Origin: Sediminicola sp037203765
GTDB taxonomy: Bacteria; Bacteroidota; Bacteroidia; Flavobacteriales; Flavobacteriaceae
DNA length: 64,000 nucleotides
Reading direction: 5' to 3'
Assembly (NCBI RefSeq): GCF_037203765.1
Contig: NZ_JBBCAS010000002.1
Span: 248,001 to 312,000 of the forward strand
Positions 16,365 to 25,361 of this stretch are shown here, piece by piece. Both the position numbers and the translations under genes were made by a program. The notes beneath the pieces were generated by a model that saw nothing but the letters and a program-made list of their open reading frames with translations, did no database searches and was not told the origin of the DNA. Positions within the stretch are counted from its first letter, which is position 1, and each line of letters opens with the position of its first letter.

Positions 16365-18798
16365 TAAAAATGTCCTTTATTTTAGCAGGTAAGGAAAGAA
16401 TTTGATCCAAGATGGACAGGGAGGACGATGGCTCATTTTTCGGCTGTTCTCCTTGCTTCATATTCGTATGCTGGTCCTTTACAGGATCAAGTTCAAAATC
16501 AACTTCCAAAAGATCTGAAGGTGATGGCCTAATGCTAAGGTCGTCCAATAAAAAGCAAAAATCCAAAGGCATTTTACCTTTGGTGTTTTGAAAATTTTCT
16601 ACAGAATAGGGCTTGTCGGTTTTTTCGATGGGGATTTCCTCATCCAACATGAGAATTCCTGACGCTGGTAAGGGATCATCGGACTCCTTGGCCTTTGGGC
16701 ATATTCCTCCTCCATATTGCTGCCGGGATGATTCATTCCCTTCCTCTGAATCAGCCTCGACAGGAACCAGCTGCAAGCGTTCTTCCAATAGTATTAAGGT
16801 CTGTTCAATTTTTTTCTTAAGGATCTGGTTCTCAGTTTCCAAGAGGGCATTTAGGAACTTTATCTCCTTGGTGTCCCCTATGGCTCCTATTTGATCCAAT
16901 AACATTAATTTGGTCTCCAGATCTGCCGTTTCAAAAAGAGGTTTAAAAATACAGCGATCCCTTATTTTTTCAATTTCCAGGACTGCTCCCTCTTCTTCCG
17001 AATACCAATGGTTTTGTTCAGAAATACCATTTAGTATTTTCAAAGCCTTATCTCTTATACCAACATTTTCCTCATTGACTATGATTTGTTTTAAAATAGG
17101 TATCTCCCGTTCGTCACCAACGTCATAAATGGTATCCAGAAGTATATTTTTGTCACAATCATCTTTCTTTGAAAAAATATCCTCATAGAAATTGTCATTG
17201 GATGCGGTCCGGTCCTTATCCAGACGAAGCCCGTTAAAATCTGGCTTGAACTTGATCAGGGGTTCTTCGGTGTCCTTGGCAATGAAATCATCCAAATCTG
17301 GAATTTCGTTTAAAAACTTGTCAAAGGATTCGTAATCCATGGCATAAAGAATTTCATCAGATATCACTTCTAAATTCTTTAAATCCTCCATACTCAAAAT
17401 GAAGGTTTCTTTTGCTGATTTTTCTTTTTTCTCTTCCTTCATGGGTTGCTCATTGATATGGTTCTTTCTTTGTTCTTCCAAGGCATGGATTTCAGGATCT
17501 TCATAGGCCTCTGTAGGACTCTCTATAATATCCTTTGGAAAATCCTCGGCCAAAATCTCCTCTTCTAGCGTGATTTCCTCAGGAGGTGTTATTTCAGAAA
17601 TATCTTTTTCTTCTTCCTTGGTTACTGTTTCTGTGGCCGGAATTTCTGTGGCTATTGCTATATCTTCCTCTACCTCTTCTTGGGTAGACTGAATTTCGGG
17701 AGCCATAAAATTTTGGTCTCCATCAATGTCCTCCAGGTCTTCGGCAGACATAGCTGTATCGGGAGACAATAGATGGATAGTACTTAAAGCTTTACTTTTT
17801 ACAATAAAGTTAAAAGACTTATTTTCAACATTTTGCAGAAACTCTATATCGTTGATACTTCCCAATTCAGATATGGTATCCAAAATCAAGACTTTACCGT
17901 TAACGTTGCTGTTCCAAAAGACTGCTTTAAGAGTGTCCAAAGCTTCCACGACACCAAATTTTTGGATACAACTGATAGCTTCCTCCTTGATCTGCTTGTT
18001 TTTGTGGCGAACCAATTGTATTAGCATGTTATTGGCGTCATTTTGGTCATAAAACTTTAACAAACGAAGGGCAAAAAGGACTACGCCTTTATTATTGGAG
18101 GTCAACCATCGCTTGAATCGTGGGGGGGTAAAGTCTTCCCTGTTCCTTAGGATATCCATTAACTTAAGCTGTTGCCATTCCGATATTTGGTACCGAGTGG
18201 TATCTAAAAAGTGGGATATACCTCTTTCTTCCAAGGAAACTGTGGCCAATTCGGCTTGTTTCCGGACTGTTCCCCTCTTGTCGTTGATGAATTTTGTAAT
18301 AAAACCATAAGATTCTGTGACACTCATATGGGTAAGCTCCATAATCCCTTGGGAAACCACCTGCCATCGGTAACTTCTTAGTTTATCAAATGCGTTGTTG
18401 TGAAGCCCCAAGTCCTTAAAAAGCTTGTAGAGGCGCTCCAAGGTTTCTCCAGATACATCTTTCTGAAGATCAATCAGGATGTCCGATAAGATCTGATGAT
18501 TGAACTCGTCCTTGATCAGATCCCTGATCTCAATCTTAAGATGGATATAATTTTTGTACTCTTCCTCACTTGAATTATTGGCATCGAAAAACAAAAACTC
18601 ACTGATCATAGGAGAAAGTTGTTTTTTTCTCTCGGAGATCATCTTGGTCTTTGACGTGAATTTATTTCTAAAGAAAAAGATCACTCCAAAATACACCAAG
18701 GCCAATACAGAAAACAATAGCGTTAGATCCCATAAAAGATCCGTGTGGATCTTGGGAATATCTAACAGCGCATAGCTATATATTGTTAGTTGGTTCAT
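16357..18798 (-). CDS. Membrane-anchored HEAT-repeat protein
   Basis: 813 residues with one membrane helix near the N-terminus (about 24-44), HEAT-like helical repeats before and after a long acidic linker (about 370-470, rich in Glu) and a disordered C-terminal tail. There are no catalytic motifs. HEAT repeats are protein-interaction scaffolds, and in the middle of this operon the protein could couple the response regulator to the GT2 synthase. It begins 7 bp after the regulator stop. HEAT repeats are degenerate, so repeat number and limits are uncertain. Confidence 0.8.
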   Translation of the reverse strand: MNQLTIYSYALLDIPKIHTDLLWDLTLLFSVLALVYFGVIFFFRNKFTSKTKMISERKKQLSPMISEFLFFDANNSSEEEYKNYIHLKIEIRDLIKDEFNHQILSDILIDLQKDVSGETLERLYKLFKDLGLHNNAFDKLRSYRWQVVSQGIMELTHMSVTESYGFITKFINDKRGTVRKQAELATVSLEERGISHFLDTTRYQISEWQQLKLMDILRNREDFTPPRFKRWLTSNNKGVVLFALRLLKFYDQNDANNMLIQLVRHKNKQIKEEAISCIQKFGVVEALDTLKAVFWNSNVNGKVLILDTISELGSINDIEFLQNVENKSFNFIVKSKALSTIHLLSPDTAMSAEDLEDIDGDQNFMAPEIQSTQEEVEEDIAIATEIPATETVTKEEEKDISEITPPEEITLEEEILAEDFPKDIIESPTEAYEDPEIHALEEQRKNHINEQPMKEEKKEKSAKETFILSMEDLKNLEVISDEILYAMDYESFDKFLNEIPDLDDFIAKDTEEPLIKFKPDFNGLRLDKDRTASNDNFYEDIFSKKDDCDKNILLDTIYDVGDEREIPILKQIIVNEENVGIRDKALKILNGISEQNHWYSEEEGAVLEIEKIRDRCIFKPLFETADLETKLMLLDQIGAIGDTKEIKFLNALLETENQILKKKIEQTLILLEERLQLVPVEADSEEGNESSRQQYGGGICPKAKESDDPLPASGILMLDEEIPIEKTDKPYSVENFQNTKGKMPLDFCFLLDDLSIRPSPSDLLEVDFELDPVKDQHTNMKQGEQPKNEPSSSLSILDQILSLPAKIKDIFNG

Positions 18799-18805
18799 GA
18801 AAGTA

Positions 18806-19177
18806 TTATACTTTTCTTAGTTCACGGGCAACCCTTACCAATAGTTCGGTTGGACTTACAGGTTTAGAGATAAAATCATTGGCACCTAGCTCAAAAGCAC
18901 TCAGAACATTTTCCTCGTTGCCTGCAGACGAAATGATAATGATAGGGATGGATAGGGCCATTTTGTTTCTCACAAAGTCAATGAGTTCCAATCCGGACAA
19001 ATAAGGCATCATGATATCACTGACAATGATATCGGGGATATTTTCGGTGAGTTTTTCTTTAACCTGCTTGCCGTCATTGGCTCGTATGACGTCGTAGCCG
19101 GCCTTTTGTAGCCGAAAGGTCAACAGGGAAGCCAGTAATTCGTCATCTTCGGCCAGTAAAAGTTTTTTCTTGTCCAT
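18806..19177 (-). CDS. Single-domain response regulator (CheY-like)
   Basis: 123 residues, only a receiver domain: acidic pair Asp11/Asp12, phospho-acceptor Asp54 (IIVSDIMMP) and Lys105 (ISKPVSP). No DNA-binding or enzymatic output, so it should act by protein contact. It lies 21 bp after the hybrid kinase and 7 bp before the HEAT protein, so phosphotransfer from the kinase's Hpt domain and control of the glycan machinery are the natural inference. Confidence 0.93.
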   Translation of the reverse strand: MDKKKLLLAEDDELLASLLTFRLQKAGYDVIRANDGKQVKEKLTENIPDIIVSDIMMPYLSGLELIDFVRNKMALSIPIIIISSAGNEENVLSAFELGANDFISKPVSPTELLVRVARELRKV

Positions 19178-19198
19178 TTGGGGGGAATGGTTAGGTTA

Positions 19199-20998
19199 TT
19201 ATTTCATTTTTTCCATCTCTAATTCTATGGCATGTACCACTACGGGGTACTCGTCCAGAAAACAGTCGTACAGGAATTCCAAGTACTTCATGTCGCGGTC
19301 GGTCATACAGGTTTTGTGCATTTGCACAACGATGGAATGCAAGCTGAACGTTTGCATCATGGCCAGCCCAGATTTCATTTTATGAGCTGCAAATTGTATA
19401 CTTTCGAAGTCTTCAAGTTTAAGATGGTGTTTTACATTGCCGATGAATTCAAGGGCATTTTGTTTGTATAGGGATACCAACTCTTCCAAAAGATCCATTT
19501 CGCCCATACACTCTTCCAAAATGCTTTTTAAATCTATTTTGGGTGACTTTTCATCAAATGTTGCTTCTGATGGGTTTGCCATGTTGGTGTCTGCTTTGGA
19601 CATGATCTCCATTTGGGCCCTGTTGGAAGTTAATTTCAACAAGAGTTCATCTGGACTGTATGGCTTTAATATATAATCGTTGATACCATTATCTTGGCAC
19701 TGTTCCTTGTCCTTGATAGAAAAGTCGGCAGTTAATGCTATTACCGGTATTTGGCTTATATAGGTATTTTTGCTGCTTCTAATTCTGCGGGTAACCTCGA
19801 AGCCATCCATTACAGGCATTCGAAGGTCCATAAAAACTAAATCTATCTTATTATTTTCCAAAATATTGAGCCCATAACGGGCATTATCTGTTATATGAAC
19901 AATACAGCCCCAACTTTTTAATCTTGTTTCAATGAGTTTTTGGTTGAGCAAGTTGTCCTCAAAAACCAAGATCTGCATGCCTTTGACAAGTTCCTTTCTA
20001 CTGTTAATGTTGGCCTTATGCTGCTGGTCATTTTCTTTTGCGACATTGGTCCCAATGATAAACGGAAGCTCAAATTTAAATGTGGTACCAACTCCCAAAG
20101 TACTGGTAACGTTTATTTTACCGTTTAAGTTTTCAATAATTTGTTTAACAATACTAAGCCCTAGGCCAGATCCACCATATTTTTTGAAGGTATCGTGTTC
20201 GGCTTGTCTAAACGTATCAAAAATATGCTCGATCTGTTCTTCTGAGATTCCAATGCCCGTGTCTATAATATTAAAATCCAGTACGATCTCTTCGCTGTTC
20301 TGTTTTATGGAGTTTATCTTCAGGTGAATATCTCCCTTGTTCACAAATTTGATGGCATTGCCAATGAGGTTCAGAAGAATTTGTGACAGTTTTGATGGAT
20401 CTCCTACCAACATTTCTGGTATTTTGGTGTCCATATCCACTTCTAAACGCACCTCTTTTTCCATGATGAGCGTGTTGCAGAGATACATCACGTCTCTTAC
20501 CAGACTGTAAAAGTTGAAATTGACGGACTCAAAATGTTCAAGGCCAGCAGAAAGTTTGGAATACTCCAAAAGTTCGTTGATAATATCCATTAGATTGTAG
20601 GAAGCGGATTGTATGGCGTTTACGTGCTGTTCCTGGTCAACTGAAAGGTTGCTTTCTTTTAGAAGGTCCGTAAAACCTATGATCCCATTGAGCGGTGTTC
20701 TGATTTCATGGCTAACCTTGGCTACCAACAACTCGCCTGTGCTGTTGAGATTGCCTTTGGAGGTTTTTGTGGAATTGATTTTTTTTGTATCCTCAACGCC
20801 TTCCGGTTCTACATCGCTATAGTTTTGGGAAGCGTTGGAAGTAACGGCGCCAACCAACTTCTCTTCAAGGCTGCTTTTTAACGAATTGAATGATTTTTTA
20901 AGATTTGTTGCTTCCTCAGCAGTCAATTTTTCGAAAGAAAGATTGCTCAGCTTTGACTCCAAGTCGGTTAAGTGGTACGTTAGGTCTTTAGATTTCAA
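19199..20998 (-). CDS. Hybrid histidine kinase (HisKA-HATPase-REC-Hpt), cytoplasmic
   Basis: 599 residues, domains in order: N-terminal coiled coil (1-90), HisKA with His97 (SHEIRTP), HATPase with N-box Asn214, DTGIG (246-250) and GSGLGLS, receiver with Asp391 and Lys445, and a C-terminal Hpt with His539 (AAHKMKSG). There is no membrane helix or sensor domain, so the signal must come through the coiled coil or a partner. The start is a TTG at 20998: a stop lies upstream in frame with no ATG between, and no in-frame ATG precedes the HisKA domain. It is the first gene of the glycan operon. Confidence 0.88.
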   Translation of the reverse strand: MKSKDLTYHLTDLESKLSNLSFEKLTAEEATNLKKSFNSLKSSLEEKLVGAVTSNASQNYSDVEPEGVEDTKKINSTKTSKGNLNSTGELLVAKVSHEIRTPLNGIIGFTDLLKESNLSVDQEQHVNAIQSASYNLMDIINELLEYSKLSAGLEHFESVNFNFYSLVRDVMYLCNTLIMEKEVRLEVDMDTKIPEMLVGDPSKLSQILLNLIGNAIKFVNKGDIHLKINSIKQNSEEIVLDFNIIDTGIGISEEQIEHIFDTFRQAEHDTFKKYGGSGLGLSIVKQIIENLNGKINVTSTLGVGTTFKFELPFIIGTNVAKENDQQHKANINSRKELVKGMQILVFEDNLLNQKLIETRLKSWGCIVHITDNARYGLNILENNKIDLVFMDLRMPVMDGFEVTRRIRSSKNTYISQIPVIALTADFSIKDKEQCQDNGINDYILKPYSPDELLLKLTSNRAQMEIMSKADTNMANPSEATFDEKSPKIDLKSILEECMGEMDLLEELVSLYKQNALEFIGNVKHHLKLEDFESIQFAAHKMKSGLAMMQTFSLHSIVVQMHKTCMTDRDMKYLEFLYDCFLDEYPVVVHAIELEMEKMK

Positions 20999-21180
20999 AG
21001 AGTATCGGATTTGGGTTTCTTGGCTTTATGAATCGAATTCAAAAATCATCCGCCAATTGTTATTTATGGTTTTTCGTTGTTTAAATCTCACCATTCTATC
21101 CTGTTTGGGCAATTAAATGTTACCTACCCTTCCTTTTGTGTTGTCAAATTGCTTTATTTGTAGGTATAAAAACCTGTACC

Positions 21181-22470
21181 ATGAAGCACTTTGCCGTATT
21201 AATTTGCATTTTAACCTTGGCGTCCTGCCAGGAGCAGAAAAAAGAAAATGCCGAAAGCATAATGGATAAGGCCCTTAGAATTCACGAAAAGGTTATTACC
21301 ATAGACACCCATAACGATATTAATGTCAATAACTTTACAGATAGTATCAATTATACCCAGAATCTGGATACGCAAGTCAATTTGCCAAAAATGAAGGATG
21401 GCGGATTGGACGTCTCTTGGTTGATTGTTTATACGGGACAGGATTCGCTCAATGCCCAGGGATATGACAAGGCGGCTGAAAATGCCATGGCCAAATTTGA
21501 GGCCATCCATAGACTTTGTGAGGTAATTGCTCCTGATAAGATTGAATTGGCACTGAACTCCCATGATGTGCGCCGCATATCCAAAACCGGAAAAAAAGTG
21601 GCTATGATCGGGGTGGAAAATGCATACCCAATTGGGGAAGATCTTTCAAATTTTGAAAAATACCACAACCTCGGGGCCAGATATATCTCACTTTCCCATA
21701 ATGGGCATAGTCAATTTTGCGATTCCAACACAGGAGAAAAGGACCGCATATGGTTGCATAATGGTTTAAGTGAATTAGGTAAAAAGGCTGTAGTTGAGAT
21801 GAATAGACTTGGTATAATGATAGATATTTCACATCCATCAAAATCTTCTATGGAACAAATGCTGGCCATTTCCAAAGCGCCAGTGATTGCCTCACATTCT
21901 TCGGCAAGGGCCTTGTGCAACCACAGCCGAAATTTGGATGATGACCAATTATTGTTGTTGAAAAAGAATGGTGGGGTGGTACAGACCGTTGCCTTCAGCT
22001 CTTACTTAAACACTCAAAAGCATGAGACTAGAGCGGCTTATATGAAAGAGCTCTATGCAAAGATTGCAGATTCTCTGGAAATTGATTGGTATGAAAGATC
22101 GCAATTGGCCAATTTGTCAGATGTCCAAAGAGCAGCATTCATGAAGAATTACCCGAAAGTATTGAAATTGGCCAAGGTTCAGGCGTCAGTGGACAAAAAT
22201 GCTCCTGCAGCTGTGAACGTATCCGATTTTGTGGACCATATAGATTATATGGTAAAACTTATTGGAATAGACCATGTGGGAATAAGCTCCGATTTTGACG
22301 GTGGTGGCGGTATAGAAGGCTGGGATGATGCCTCTGAAACGTTTAATGTAACCCACGAATTGGTAAAAAGGGGATATTCCGAAGAAGAAATTGAAAAACT
22401 CTGGGGAGGAAATCTGTTGAGGGTTCTGGATGAAGTACAGGCAATTTCCAAGAACTGGGCCGAAAACTAA
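21181..22470 (+). CDS. Membrane dipeptidase, M19 family lipoprotein
   Basis: 429 residues from the ATG at 21181; an upstream in-frame ATG at 21136 would only add 15 residues before the signal peptide. The N-terminus MKHFAVLICILTLASC is a lipoprotein signal with lipobox LASC. Peptidase M19 metal motifs are visible: DTHND (residues about 41-45), Glu in VENAYPI, SHNG, ISHPS and ASHSSARAL. It hydrolyses dipeptides at two zinc ions, probably at the outer-membrane or periplasmic face. It converges with the thioesterase gene (4-bp overlap). Confidence 0.92.
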   Translation: MKHFAVLICILTLASCQEQKKENAESIMDKALRIHEKVITIDTHNDINVNNFTDSINYTQNLDTQVNLPKMKDGGLDVSWLIVYTGQDSLNAQGYDKAAENAMAKFEAIHRLCEVIAPDKIELALNSHDVRRISKTGKKVAMIGVENAYPIGEDLSNFEKYHNLGARYISLSHNGHSQFCDSNTGEKDRIWLHNGLSELGKKAVVEMNRLGIMIDISHPSKSSMEQMLAISKAPVIASHSSARALCNHSRNLDDDQLLLLKKNGGVVQTVAFSSYLNTQKHETRAAYMKELYAKIADSLEIDWYERSQLANLSDVQRAAFMKNYPKVLKLAKVQASVDKNAPAAVNVSDFVDHIDYMVKLIGIDHVGISSDFDGGGGIEGWDDASETFNVTHELVKRGYSEEEIEKLWGGNLLRVLDEVQAISKNWAEN

Positions 22471-22862
22471 TTATCGGCCGCCAGTCTGTCCCTTACATAT
22501 TCTACCTTTGTTTTTCCATGGGATGCCGGTTTGCCGTCTGTTCCTAGGTTGACCATGATAATATTATCTACCGTAACAATGGTTTCACGGGTCATCTTGT
22601 TCCGCACCTCACAATTAAGGGTAAGGGAGGTTCTTCCGAATTTGACCACCTCAATACCAATTTCAACAATATCGCCTTTTACGGCCGTACTCATGAAATT
22701 GATTTCCGACATGTATTTTGTAACTACTTTTTTGCTCTCCAACTGAATGATACTGTACAATGCGGCCTCCTCATCAATCCATGCCAAAAGCCTCCCTCCG
22801 AACAAGGTCTCATTGGCATTTAAATCTTCTGGCTTTACCCATTTTCTGGTGTGAAATCTCAT
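22467..22862 (-). CDS. Acyl-CoA thioesterase, hotdog fold
   Basis: 131 residues of the YciA/BFIT-type single hotdog domain. ANETLFGGRLLAWIDEEAAL is the hallmark helix, carrying the catalytic Asp/Glu, and FMSTAVKGD and GRTSL follow at usual spacing. It hydrolyses acyl-CoA esters in the cytoplasm, with unknown chain-length preference. Its 3' end overlaps the convergent M19 gene by 4 bp. Confidence 0.9.
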   Translation of the reverse strand: MRFHTRKWVKPEDLNANETLFGGRLLAWIDEEAALYSIIQLESKKVVTKYMSEINFMSTAVKGDIVEIGIEVVKFGRTSLTLNCEVRNKMTRETIVTVDNIIMVNLGTDGKPASHGKTKVEYVRDRLAADN

Positions 22863-23008
22863 AATTGCTAAATTTATACCCCAATTTAGTCGACTTTCCC
22901 TTTTAAAAATAACAACAAATTAGAATTCAGGATAGATTTATCAATTTGGAAATTAAGGGGGCCCTAAATCCATATATCAATAAAAAACCATCCCCAAAAT
23001 TATAATAA

Positions 23009-24361
23009 CTACTTCATATACACGGTTTTCCTATTGACAAATTCCATGATTCCATGGGAAGAAAGCTCACGTCCATACCCAGAGTTCTTTGTGCCCCCGA
23101 ATGGTAAACGCGGATCGCTCTTTACCAGTTCGTTCACAAATACGGCCCCGTCATCGAATTGTGGAACCAATCGTTTTGCCTTATCCATATCCTTGGTAAA
23201 TATGGACACACCAAGGCCAAAAGCAGAAGCATTGACCAAGTCTACGGCCTCTTCTTCCGTATCAAAGGTGGTAATACCAATCGCCGGACCAAAGGTTTCA
23301 TCCTTGAATACAGGCATTTCTTTTGTTACCTGATTCAAAATAGTTGGTTCAAAATAAGCCCCCTTTCTTTTGCCGCCCAGCAGGAGGTTTGCACCCATGG
23401 TTATGGATTTATTTACCTGTTCCTCCAGTTCTTTCGCCAAATCCTCCCTTGCCATTACCCCAATAAAGGTGTCTTTCTCCATAGGATCTCCAGATTTCAA
23501 TTCAGCGACCTTGGATTTGAACTTATTGGTAAACTCTTCCGCTATGTTCGTATGAAGCAGCAATCTCTTTCCGGCAATACAGCTCTGACCTGTATTCTGG
23601 AATCTTGCATTAACGCAGATATCCACTGCCCTATCCATATCCGAATCATCAAATACCACCAAAGCATTGCTGCCTCCCAGTTCCAGAACTGATTTTTTTA
23701 TGTGCTTTCCGGCAATGGACGCCACAGAGGATCCTGCAGGTTTGCTACCGGTAAGTGTCACCGCTTTGATATGGTCATTCTTTATGATTTCCGCTATCTC
23801 ATCGCTGCCAATGATCAAATGTTGGAAACAACCACTGGGAAATCCTGCCCTCTGGAATACCTGTTGGATCAGTTCTCCAGATTTCATGGTATTCGATGCG
23901 TGTTTTAAAATCCCAATATTTCCGGCCATAAGGGCTGGTGCAGCAAACCGAAAGACCTGCCAAAAGGGATAGTTCCATGGCATTACGGCCAGAACAACCC
24001 CTATAGGCTCAAAGCTCACATAACTGTAGTCGGCATCGGTACGGACCACTTCATCCTTTAGCTGAGATTCGGCATGTTCAGCGTAGTACTCGCACACCCA
24101 GGCACACTTTTCTATTTCTGACAAGGACTGGCTAATAGGCTTGCCCATTTCTTGGGTGATGACCTTGGCGTATTCTTCCTTATTCTTTTTCAACTCGGCC
24201 GCCGCTTTTAGCATTAAAGCTGCTCTTTTGTCAAAGCCGGTTTTTCGCCATGGAACAAATGTGTCCGCAGCTAAATTCAGTTTTGCGACTATTTCAGCTT
24301 TATCGAGTTCCTCGAATTGAAATACTTCTTGCTGGTTATATGGGTTGATCGATTTTTTCAT
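23009..24361 (-). CDS. NAD(P)-dependent succinate-semialdehyde dehydrogenase
   Basis: 450 residues of the aldehyde dehydrogenase superfamily. The catalytic Glu is in LELGGSNALVV and the Cys in GQSCIAGKR; PWNYPFWQ, TGSKPAG and the C-terminal PFGGTKNSGYGREL are conserved. The sequence is closest to the short SSADH group (YneI/GabD-like), which oxidises succinate semialdehyde to succinate. It is monocistronic here, so the physiological substrate is inferred from family only. Confidence 0.9.
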   Translation of the reverse strand: MKKSINPYNQQEVFQFEELDKAEIVAKLNLAADTFVPWRKTGFDKRAALMLKAAAELKKNKEEYAKVITQEMGKPISQSLSEIEKCAWVCEYYAEHAESQLKDEVVRTDADYSYVSFEPIGVVLAVMPWNYPFWQVFRFAAPALMAGNIGILKHASNTMKSGELIQQVFQRAGFPSGCFQHLIIGSDEIAEIIKNDHIKAVTLTGSKPAGSSVASIAGKHIKKSVLELGGSNALVVFDDSDMDRAVDICVNARFQNTGQSCIAGKRLLLHTNIAEEFTNKFKSKVAELKSGDPMEKDTFIGVMAREDLAKELEEQVNKSITMGANLLLGGKRKGAYFEPTILNQVTKEMPVFKDETFGPAIGITTFDTEEEAVDLVNASAFGLGVSIFTKDMDKAKRLVPQFDDGAVFVNELVKSDPRLPFGGTKNSGYGRELSSHGIMEFVNRKTVYMK

Positions 24362-24535
24362 ATGGTTACATTTTTTATAAAGTTAGAATGTAGTGGGCCA
24401 AGGCTGGATTCTTTTAACGATTTTAACGGATAACACCGGACCCTGTTAAAAAAATTAAGAATTTATGTTGGATATGTGTAACATTATGCAGATTTAGATA
24501 CTAATAATCGTAGAATCATTATAAATCAACTGGAA

Positions 24536-25300
24536 ATGAAAACATTAAAAATTAGTTTGGCTGCTCTATTATGTTCTTTTTTGATGCCCTTACAGGCTCA
24601 AACGGCCGACGATATTCTTGCCAATTATTATGAAAATATTGGTGGATTGGAAAAAATGAAAAGTCTTAAAGGCGTTAAAATGAAGGCAAAGGTAAGTCAA
24701 GGTGGTATGGAAATCCCTCTTGAAATCTTTCAATTGAGTGATGGCCGACAGATGACGGTCATCAATTTTCAAGGAAAGGAAATAAAGCAAGGGGTATTTG
24801 ATGGGAATACTTTATGGAGCCATAATTTCATGACCTTGAAGGCAGAAAAAAGTGACGCAGAGGCAACCGCGAACTTTAAGCTCAACACCAATGACTTTCC
24901 AGATTCCTTTATTGATTACAAGAAAAAGGGATATACCGTTGAATTAATGGGAAAGGAAACCATAGACGGCGCCGAAACCTATAAAATAAAATTGGTAAAA
25001 GAACCAATTATGGTTGACGGCAAGCAAGAAGAAGATATTGCTTTTTATTTTTTTGACACGGAAAATTTTGTTCCGATCGCTGTGCAATCAGAGGTTAAAT
25101 CTGGGCCTGGCAAGGGTATGACCTCAGAGGTGACCATGAGTGATTATCAAGAGGTAGATGGCATTTATTTTCCATTTTCCATGACGCAAGGTGTCAAAGG
25201 GCAACCAGGAAGCCCTCTTACCGTGGAAAGCATCACACTAAACCCTACCGTTGAGGATGGGGCATTTGTATTTCCCGATGAAATCGTAAAAGATAAATAA
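24536..25300 (+). CDS. Exported LolA-like (outer membrane lipoprotein-sorting fold) protein
   Basis: 254 residues with a signal peptide (1-21, ending LQAQ). The mature part resembles the LolA/LolB half-barrel seen in many Bacteroidota proteins: ADDILANYYENIGGLEKMKS near the start, strands around ETYKIKLVK and the YFPFSM motif near the end. True LolA carries lipoproteins; this group is less defined and may bind another lipid. A terminator follows, 13 bp after the stop. Confidence 0.8.
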   Translation: MKTLKISLAALLCSFLMPLQAQTADDILANYYENIGGLEKMKSLKGVKMKAKVSQGGMEIPLEIFQLSDGRQMTVINFQGKEIKQGVFDGNTLWSHNFMTLKAEKSDAEATANFKLNTNDFPDSFIDYKKKGYTVELMGKETIDGAETYKIKLVKEPIMVDGKQEEDIAFYFFDTENFVPIAVQSEVKSGPGKGMTSEVTMSDYQEVDGIYFPFSMTQGVKGQPGSPLTVESITLNPTVEDGAFVFPDEIVKDK

Positions 25301-25313
25301 TCCAATCTAACGC

Positions 25314-25343
25314 AAAAGACTCTTTTCAGAAGGGTCTTTTTTT
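25314..25343 (+). terminator. Terminator after the LolA-like gene
   Basis: AAAAGACTCTT pairs with AAGGGTCTTTT around TTCAG, followed by a T-run. The next gene starts 18 bp later, so the BNR-repeat gene may be reached by read-through or have a promoter overlapping the hairpin. Confidence 0.75.
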
Positions 25344-25361
25344 ATTTAAAACTGATTCGAA

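Noticed and set aside
23159..23692. Plus-strand ORF of 177 codons
   Set aside because: Antisense shadow of the aldehyde dehydrogenase gene.
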